Below, piece after piece: positions 56,097 to 64,000 of a DNA stretch of 64,000 nucleotides (position 1 is its first letter; every line of letters starts with the position of its first letter). The stretch is from positions 62,001 to 126,000 of the forward strand of contig NZ_JAJDJU010000004.1 in assembly GCF_020567705.1 (NCBI RefSeq), written 5' to 3'. The notes below the pieces were generated by a model. That model was given only the letters and a program-made list of their open reading frames with translations, did no database searches and was not told where the DNA came from. The translations under genes and the position numbers were made by a program. The DNA comes from Acidocella sp. KAb 2-4 (GTDB taxonomy: Bacteria > Pseudomonadota > Alphaproteobacteria > Acetobacterales > Acetobacteraceae).

Positions 56097-56185
56097 GCCG
56101 CGCGCGCAAGGCAGCGCCACGGCAGCAGGGGGTCGACGCCATGCGCCCCGGTTGATAACCCCAGGACAACGCTTGGGGATATCAG

Positions 56186-57112
56186 ATGAGCACGACGACC
56201 GGGACCAACCATCAGGCGGCAAATGCCGCACCCGCGCCGCGCTGGCGGATTTCGCGCCAGGAGCTGGCGCTGATCGCCGTCACCATCGTCTGGGGCAGCA
56301 CCTTCCTGATCGTGCATCTGGCCATGCGCCATTGCGGGCCGCTGTTTTTCGTCGGCGTGCGGTTCGTGGCGGCGGGGGCGATGAGCTGGCTGGTGTTCGG
56401 GCGGGGGCTGCGCGCGCCCAACCGGCGCGAGCTGGTGGCGGGCGCGGCCATTGGGCTTTCCATCTGCCTCGGCTACGGGCTGCAGACGCTGGGGCTGAAA
56501 ACCATCAGCAGCAGCCAGTCGGCCTTCATCACCGCGCTCTACGTGCCGATTGTGCCGCTGCTGCAACTCGCCGTGCTGCGCCGCCCGGTGCATCTCATGG
56601 GCTGGGTCAGCGTCGTGCTCGCCTTCCTCGGGCTGGTGCTGCTGGCCGGGCCGGATGCCGGGCGGCTCAGCTTCAGCCCCGGCGAGGTGGCGACGCTGCT
56701 CGGCGCCGTCGCCATCGCGGCGGAGGTGATCCTGATCAGCCGCTTCGCCAACGAGGTGGATAGCCGGCAGGTGACGATCGTGCAGCTTTTCGCGGCGGGG
56801 CTGTTCTCGCTCGCGGGCATGCCACTGGCGGGCGAGGCGTTGCCCGGCTTCTCCTGGATCTGGCTCAGCGCCGCCCTGGGGCTTGGCGCGGCCAGCGCCG
56901 TGATCCAGCTCACGATGAACTGGGCGCAGAAATCCATTTCGCCAACCAAGGCCACCGTGATTTATGCGGGTGAGCCGGTCTGGGGCGGGGTGTTCGGGCG
57001 GCTGGGCGGCGACCGGCTGCCGCCGCTGGCCCTGGCCGGGGCGGGGCTGATCGTCGCCGGGGTGGTGCTGAGCGAGATCCGCCCCAAGCGCCCCGGTGCG
57101 GCCGAGGATTAA
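56186..57112 (+). CDS. DMT/EamA-family membrane transporter
   Basis: The 308-residue product has ten hydrophobic helices in two EamA repeats (WGSTFLIVHLAMRHCGPLFFVGVRFVAAGA; LKTISSSQSAFITALYVPIVPLLQLAVLRRPVHLMGWVSVVLAFLGLVLLAGP; SPTKATVIYAGEPVWGGVFGRLGGDRLPPLALAGAGLIVAGVVLSE). Metabolite or amino-acid export is the usual role. It is convergent with puuB, with a 4-base overlap at the stops. Confidence 0.9.
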   Translation: MSTTTGTNHQAANAAPAPRWRISRQELALIAVTIVWGSTFLIVHLAMRHCGPLFFVGVRFVAAGAMSWLVFGRGLRAPNRRELVAGAAIGLSICLGYGLQTLGLKTISSSQSAFITALYVPIVPLLQLAVLRRPVHLMGWVSVVLAFLGLVLLAGPDAGRLSFSPGEVATLLGAVAIAAEVILISRFANEVDSRQVTIVQLFAAGLFSLAGMPLAGEALPGFSWIWLSAALGLGAASAVIQLTMNWAQKSISPTKATVIYAGEPVWGGVFGRLGGDRLPPLALAGAGLIVAGVVLSEIRPKRPGAAED

Positions 57113-58401
57113 CGCAGCGCGTCGAGCTTCTGGTAATACCACATGCCCAGAGCAAGGGCCTGATTGCCCAGAAACCGCCCCACCGGCAGGCGCCACATGC
57201 GCGCGCTGGCGAAGATATCGAAATCCCGCGTGTCGCCGGTGAGGGCCTTGGCCATCACCTCCGCCACGATATGCGAGGTGGCGATGCCATGCCCCGAATA
57301 ACCCTGGGCGTAAAACACATTCGGGGTGATGCGCCCGAGCTGCGGGATGCGGTTGATGCTGATGCCATCCTGCCCCTGCCAAGCGAAATCGATGCCGACG
57401 CCCTTAAGCTGGGGGAAGGTCTTCTCGATGGCGGGGCGGATCTGCCCGGCGATGTCGTGACTCTCGCCGCCCGTATAATTGGTGCCGCTGCCGAAGATCA
57501 GGCGGCGGTCGGCGGTGAGGCGGTAGTAATCGAGTACGAAACGCGTGTCATACACCGCGATGTCGGTGGGCAGCACGCTCTTCGCCATGGCCTCGGAGAG
57601 CGGCTCGGTGGCGACGATGCCCAGCGTGGCCGGAAACAGCAGCCCGGCCAGCTTGCGCTGCCCCAGCCGGTGATAGCCGTTGCCCGCGAGCAGCACTTGC
57701 TTCGCCCGCACGCTGCCATGCGCGGTGACCACGCGCGGCACGGCGCCGTATTCAATGCGCAGCACCTTGGTGTCGGTGAAGATCTGCGCGCCCATATGGC
57801 GCGCGGCATCGGCCTCGCCCAGACATAAATTTAGCGAATGCACATGCATGTTGCGCCGGTTGAGCAGCCCGGCGCAATAAACCTCGGTCCCGACCAGGTC
57901 GTGTAGCGCCGCGCCGCGCAGCAGTTGCACCTCATCGCCCATGCCATGCGCCTGGGCGGCGGCATAGGTTGCCTCCAGCTCCGCCACGTGCGAGGGCTTA
58001 TAGGCGGCGTGCAGATGGCCATGCTTGAGATCGCAGGCAATGCCGTATTTTTCCACCCGGCGCTTAATGATTTCATGCCCGCGCCAGCGCAGGTTCCAGA
58101 CGAAATCCGCAGCCCTGGCCTTGCCTAGCACGCGGCTGAACTGCTTTTCCATCGCCGTATCGCCCGAGAGCGAGCCGGTGATCTGCCCGCCATTGCGCCC
58201 CGTGGCGCCCCAGCCGATCCGCTCCGCCTCCAGCAGCGCCACTTTCAGCCCGCGCTCGCTTAGCTCAACGGCGCTGGCGACACCGGTGAAGCCGCCGCCG
58301 ATAATGGCGACATCCGCTTCGATGTCGGCTTCAAGACGGGGAAAGGGCGCGACCGGGTTGCGGGTCGCGGCATAGTAGGAACGCGGATAATCCTGCGCCA
58401 T
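57109..58401 (-). CDS. puuB: FAD-dependent amine oxidase, gamma-glutamylputrescine oxidase-like
   Basis: The 430-residue product has the FAD-binding DVAIIGGGFTGVASAVELSERGLKVALLEAERIGWGATGRNGGQI and the PuuB-type C-terminal IDFAWQGQDGISINRIPQLGRITPNVFYAQGYSGHGIATSHIVAEVMA. It would oxidise gamma-glutamylputrescine or a similar glutamylated amine. It is the last gene of the semialdehyde dehydrogenase and transaminase cluster; no puuA/puuD partner lies in the window, so the symbol is tentative. Confidence 0.8.
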   Translation of the reverse strand: MAQDYPRSYYAATRNPVAPFPRLEADIEADVAIIGGGFTGVASAVELSERGLKVALLEAERIGWGATGRNGGQITGSLSGDTAMEKQFSRVLGKARAADFVWNLRWRGHEIIKRRVEKYGIACDLKHGHLHAAYKPSHVAELEATYAAAQAHGMGDEVQLLRGAALHDLVGTEVYCAGLLNRRNMHVHSLNLCLGEADAARHMGAQIFTDTKVLRIEYGAVPRVVTAHGSVRAKQVLLAGNGYHRLGQRKLAGLLFPATLGIVATEPLSEAMAKSVLPTDIAVYDTRFVLDYYRLTADRRLIFGSGTNYTGGESHDIAGQIRPAIEKTFPQLKGVGIDFAWQGQDGISINRIPQLGRITPNVFYAQGYSGHGIATSHIVAEVMAKALTGDTRDFDIFASARMWRLPVGRFLGNQALALGMWYYQKLDALR

Positions 58402-58434
58402 GAGACGTCGTCTTTCAGGAAGGCGGGTGGTGGA

Positions 58435-59931
<1,497 letters not shown>

Positions 59932-59947
59932 GTCGGTGTCTTTCGGC

Positions 59948-61291
<1,344 letters not shown>

Positions 61292-61344
61292 GGTGCGTGT
61301 CCCCGTGATCTGCGAATAAGATTGACGCCACAGTAAGGGCGGTT

Positions 61345-61364
61345 TTAGATCGAATAAATCCTAA
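61345..61364. promoter_or_regulatory. Putative LysR-type operator
   Basis: TTAG-N12-CTAA, extended by AT/AT next to the arms, lies in the 106-base gap between the transaminase and LysR genes, 34 bases before the LysR start. It is interrupted by AT-rich bases as in T-N11-A sites. Confidence 0.4.
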
Positions 61365-61397
61365 CTTAATTACGCTAACTTCAGGTTTTACTTACGC

Positions 61398-62282
61398 ATG
61401 TCTCCGCTCACCCGCCTGAATGAAGCCGATCTGCGGCTGCTGCGCATCTTCCGCACCGTGGTGGAATGCGGCGGATTCAGCCCGGCCGAGGTGGAGCTGA
61501 ACATCTCACGCCCGGCGATCAGCCAGCACATGGCGGATCTGGAACAGCGCCTGGGGCTGACGCTCTGCCAGCGCGGCCGCGCCGGGTTCCGCCTGACCAC
61601 CGAGGGCGAGGCGGTGTATCAGGCGTTGCTGCGCATGTTCGCGGCGGTGGAGAATTTCCGCGGCGAGATCAACGCGTTGCGTGAACATCTGCGCGGCGAG
61701 TTGAATATCGGCATCACCGATAACCTTGTCACCTCACCGCGCATGCGGGTGACCCGCGCGCTGCGGGCGTTGAAAACCCAGGGGCCGGAGGTGCGGGTGA
61801 ATATCCGCATGGTGCCGCCCAGCCAGATCGAGCGCGGCGTGTTGGATGGGCAGTTGCATGTCGGCATCATCCCCGCCGGGCGCACCCTGCCCGGGCTGCG
61901 CGAATTGCCGCTCTATGACGAGGTTTCACATCTTTATTGCGCGGCGGAGCATCCGTTCTTCGCGCGCGCCGGGGTGGTGGACGCCGCCGCCATCGCCGGG
62001 GCGGATGCGGTGGCGCCTTCCGGCTTGACCAGCGAGCACCCCCTGCGGGTGACTGCCACCGCCGCCGACCGCGAGGGCGTGGCATTCCTCATCCTTACCG
62101 GCTGCTATATCGGCTTCCTGCCCACCCATTACGCCCGGCAATGGGAGGAGCGCGGCCAGATGCGAGCCATACGGCCCGATCTTTACGCCCAGACTGTGGA
62201 GTATCAGGCCGTCACCTCGCGCAGCGGCCATCCGAATTTGGTGCTGTCCACCTTTTTGAATTTTCTGGAACGGCAGGAATAG
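61398..62282 (+). CDS. LysR-family transcriptional regulator
   Basis: The 294-residue product has an N-terminal HTH (LRIFRTVVECGGFSPAEVELNISRPAISQHMADLEQRLGLTLCQRGRAGFRLTTEGEAVY) and a periplasmic-binding-like effector domain. The HTH is of the LysR type that follows the usual first-helix pattern. It faces the transaminase-mmsA-puuB genes, so amine or omega-amino acid catabolism is its likely regulon. Confidence 0.92.
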   Translation: MSPLTRLNEADLRLLRIFRTVVECGGFSPAEVELNISRPAISQHMADLEQRLGLTLCQRGRAGFRLTTEGEAVYQALLRMFAAVENFRGEINALREHLRGELNIGITDNLVTSPRMRVTRALRALKTQGPEVRVNIRMVPPSQIERGVLDGQLHVGIIPAGRTLPGLRELPLYDEVSHLYCAAEHPFFARAGVVDAAAIAGADAVAPSGLTSEHPLRVTATAADREGVAFLILTGCYIGFLPTHYARQWEERGQMRAIRPDLYAQTVEYQAVTSRSGHPNLVLSTFLNFLERQE

Positions 62283-62339
62283 CGCCCGCTCCACGCCAGA
62301 TTCGGAAAGTGTTAAGGACCTGCATGGTAGCGTGGAGGC

Positions 62340-63272
62340 ATGAGCTCCACCCTTCACACCGCCGGCCGCGTGGCCGATGATCCCTGGTCCTCCTGGCTCA
62401 ACCATCGGCGCGATGGCGGGGACCCGGCGATCCGCGCCCGGGTGGCGGATGAAACCGCCGCCTTCGCCGGCAAGTTGCTGAACCTCGCGCCCGCCACCCC
62501 GGCGGCGATGCTCGATATCGGCAGCGGCGCCGGGCTGGTGGCCTGGGCGGCACTGGCGCGGTGGCCGCACCTCACCGTTACGCTGACCGACATCTCCGCC
62601 CCCCTGCTGGCCCAGGCCGAGACCGAGGCGCAGGCGCGTCGCGTCAGCCACCAATGCCGCTTTCTGCACAGCGGCGCCGAGGGGCTGCCCGGCGCCGAGG
62701 CCGCCGCCTATGATCTGGTGACCAGCCGCTCCGCCATCGCCTATGCCGCCGATAAGACCGCCGCCTTCCGCGCCGCCTTTCGTGTGCTGCGCCCCGGCGG
62801 CGCGCTCTGCATCGCCGAGCCGCTGTTTCACGAGGAAGCCCTGGCCGCCCGCGCCCTGCGCAACCTCACCGAAACCTCCGCCGACCCGCTGCTGCCGCTG
62901 CTGCACAAATGGAAGGCCGCGCAATTCCCCGATACCGAAGCCACGGCGCAGGCCAACCCGCTGACCAATTACACCGAGCGGGACATGCTGGGCTTCGCCC
63001 GCCAGGCCGGATTCGGGGAGTTGCATCTGGAGTTGCACATCGACGAGCGGCCCGCGCCGAAACGGGACTGGGCCGCCTTCTGCGCCACCGCCCCGCACCC
63101 GCTGGCGCCGCCGCTCACCGAGATCCTGGCGACGCGCTTCACCCCCGCCGAGCGGGCGCGGTTCGAGACGGCGCTGCGCCCGTCCATCGAAGGCGGAAAA
63201 TTCATGACCACCAGCCGCATGCTGTATTTGCGCGGGCGGAAGCCGCTCACCGCCCGCCTCGGCGTTGCCTGA
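62340..63272 (+). CDS. Class I SAM-dependent methyltransferase
   Basis: The 310-residue product has motif I AMLDIGSGAGLVAWAALARWPHLTVTLTDISAPLLAQAE, YDLVTSRSAIAYAADKTAAFRAAFRVLRPGGALCIAEPLFHEEAL and a C-terminal region with FTPAERARFETALRPSIEGGKFMTTSRMLYLRGRK. No target is suggested by the neighbours. It follows the LysR gene by 57 bases. Confidence 0.85.
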   Translation: MSSTLHTAGRVADDPWSSWLNHRRDGGDPAIRARVADETAAFAGKLLNLAPATPAAMLDIGSGAGLVAWAALARWPHLTVTLTDISAPLLAQAETEAQARRVSHQCRFLHSGAEGLPGAEAAAYDLVTSRSAIAYAADKTAAFRAAFRVLRPGGALCIAEPLFHEEALAARALRNLTETSADPLLPLLHKWKAAQFPDTEATAQANPLTNYTERDMLGFARQAGFGELHLELHIDERPAPKRDWAAFCATAPHPLAPPLTEILATRFTPAERARFETALRPSIEGGKFMTTSRMLYLRGRKPLTARLGVA

Positions 63273-63301
63273 GCCGCCCGGCTTCCCTAATTTTCCGGGG
63301 C

Positions 63302-63472
63302 ATGATCATCCGCCCCGCCCGCCCAGAAGACACCGCCGCCATCTGGTCGATCATCGGCCCGGTCATGCGCGCCGGCGAGACCTATACGCTCGCCCCCGAG
63401 ATGAGCGAGCGGGAGGCGCTCGGCTATGTGGACGCGCTGGTGATGTACCGGCACCTGCCCGGAAGGCGTTGA
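63302..63472 (+). pseudogene. GNAT-family acetyltransferase remnant with internal deletion
   Basis: The 56-codon frame keeps the first ~40 residues of a GNAT N-acetyltransferase (MIIRPARPEDTAAIWSIIGP, then VMRAGETYTL and EMSEREAL) and then jumps to its usual C-terminal end (GYVDALVMYRHL). About 100 residues, including the acetyl-CoA-binding core, are missing. The reading frame is preserved, but the product cannot be active. Confidence 0.75.
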
Positions 63473-63555
63473 ATACCGTGTTGCCGGAGCGGGCTTCCGC
63501 TATAGCCGCGCCCGTGCCAACAATAATGGCCGCAAACACGAGAAGGAGCTTGGCC

Positions 63556-64000
63556 ATGTCTGATGAAATCCGCGAGGTTGTTGCCGCGTTTGATGACCCC
63601 GCCGCGCTGGACCGCGCCGTATTTGCGCTGGAGACGCAGGGCTTCGACCGTGCCGCGCTCTCGGTCCTGGCCACGGAGGATACGGTGGCGAGCGCGCTCG
63701 GGCATCGCTACCAGCAGGTGCGCGATGTCGAGGATGACCCGAAGGTGCCGCGCGAGGCGTTCTTCTCTCGCATGTCGCGGCTTGAAGCCGAGACTTTTCC
63801 CGCCCCTGCCCTCGCCTCGCTGGGCTGGCTGATGCTGGCCGGGGTTGGCGGCGGCATTCCGGCGATTATCGCCGCTGGGGCTGGAGGGCTAATCGGCGCC
63901 GCTCTGGGCGGGTTGATCCATCACCACTACGCGGTGCGCATCCAGGAGCAACTGGCCCGCGGCGGGGTGGTGCTCTGGGTGAGCGTGCGCGACGCCGCGG
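63556..64000 (+). CDS. Stress-type membrane protein (YflT/DUF1269-like), cut by the window edge
   Basis: The visible 148 residues start MSDEIREVVAAFDDPAALDRAVFALETQGFDRAALSVLA, then RYQQVRDVEDDPKVPREAFFSRMSRLEAETF and a Gly/Ala-rich hydrophobic hairpin (LASLGWLMLAGVGGGIPAIIAAGAGGLIGAALGGLI), then HHHYAVRIQEQLARGGVVLWVSVRD. The N-terminal pattern with a repeated segment after the glycine-zipper-like hairpin resembles general-stress proteins of the YflT/DUF1269 type. ATG 63556 follows AGAAGGAG. The 3' end is outside the window. Confidence 0.7.
   Translation, partial: MSDEIREVVAAFDDPAALDRAVFALETQGFDRAALSVLATEDTVASALGHRYQQVRDVEDDPKVPREAFFSRMSRLEAETFPAPALASLGWLMLAGVGGGIPAIIAAGAGGLIGAALGGLIHHHYAVRIQEQLARGGVVLWVSVRDAA

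Overview
This is a GC-rich, gene-dense bacterial chromosome segment with no prophage, insertion sequence or CRISPR array that I could see. Gene content points to an alphaproteobacterium, most likely of the Rhodospirillales/Acetobacteraceae type. The clues are a rimP-nusA-ylxR-infB-rbfA block, a glnB-glnA pair with a sigma-54-like promoter, nadABC next to a NadQ-type regulator, an SqrR/BigR-type sulfide regulator, and FNR/FixK-type boxes. The genus cannot be fixed from the sequence alone.

Layout. 1-6.9 kb: the tail of a metallophosphoesterase gene; galU and a phosphomannomutase/phosphoglucomutase (nucleotide-sugar supply); then an unusual operon of a lipase-like alpha/beta hydrolase, a membrane-embedded spermidine-synthase-like protein and an exported PCMT-like methyltransferase. 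6.9-13.7 kb: Sua5-type tRNA threonylcarbamoylation enzyme and the rimP-nusA-ylxR-infB-rbfA translation/transcription operon. 13.8-15.5 kb: a GSCFA/SGNH gene pair. 15.6-21 kb: glnB-glnA, a class I aminotransferase, tRNA-His, an OmpA-like porin and a host-attachment-family protein under a probable FNR box. 21-27.5 kb: a fused kinase-aminotransferase, then nadC, nadB, nadA and their NadQ-type regulator with two matching palindromic operators. 27.6-35.3 kb: a five-gene HlyD/ABC export operon with an FNR-like box, then modABC for molybdate. 35.5-45.6 kb: a sulfide-oxidation and detoxification island. One arm runs left (SQR, TrxC-like thioredoxin, DUF2892 protein, methyltransferase, persulfide-dioxygenase-like MBL protein, TauE). 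The other runs right (ArsR/SqrR-type regulator, rhodanese, RND efflux pair, AhpD-like protein). Two SqrR-type boxes lie between the arms. 45.6-52.2 kb: a complete six-subunit toluene/alkene-type diiron monooxygenase operon with a sigma-54 promoter and its XylR/DmpR-type activator. 52.2-55.2 kb: an arginine/ornithine-type antiporter with an FNR box, and a thioesterase/truncated-globin/OsmC operon. 55.2-64 kb: methyltransferases, a DMT exporter, a beta-alanine/polyamine catabolic operon (omega-transaminase, acylating semialdehyde dehydrogenase, PuuB-like oxidase) with a divergent LysR regulator, an internally deleted GNAT gene, and a stress-type membrane protein cut by the window edge.

Taken together the window describes a metabolically flexible, microaerobic-capable bacterium. 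It can oxidise sulfide, hydroxylate aromatic or alkene hydrocarbons, and switch parts of its physiology with FNR-like, SqrR-like and sigma-54 regulators. Families, motifs and operators were recognised by eye; no database search was run.
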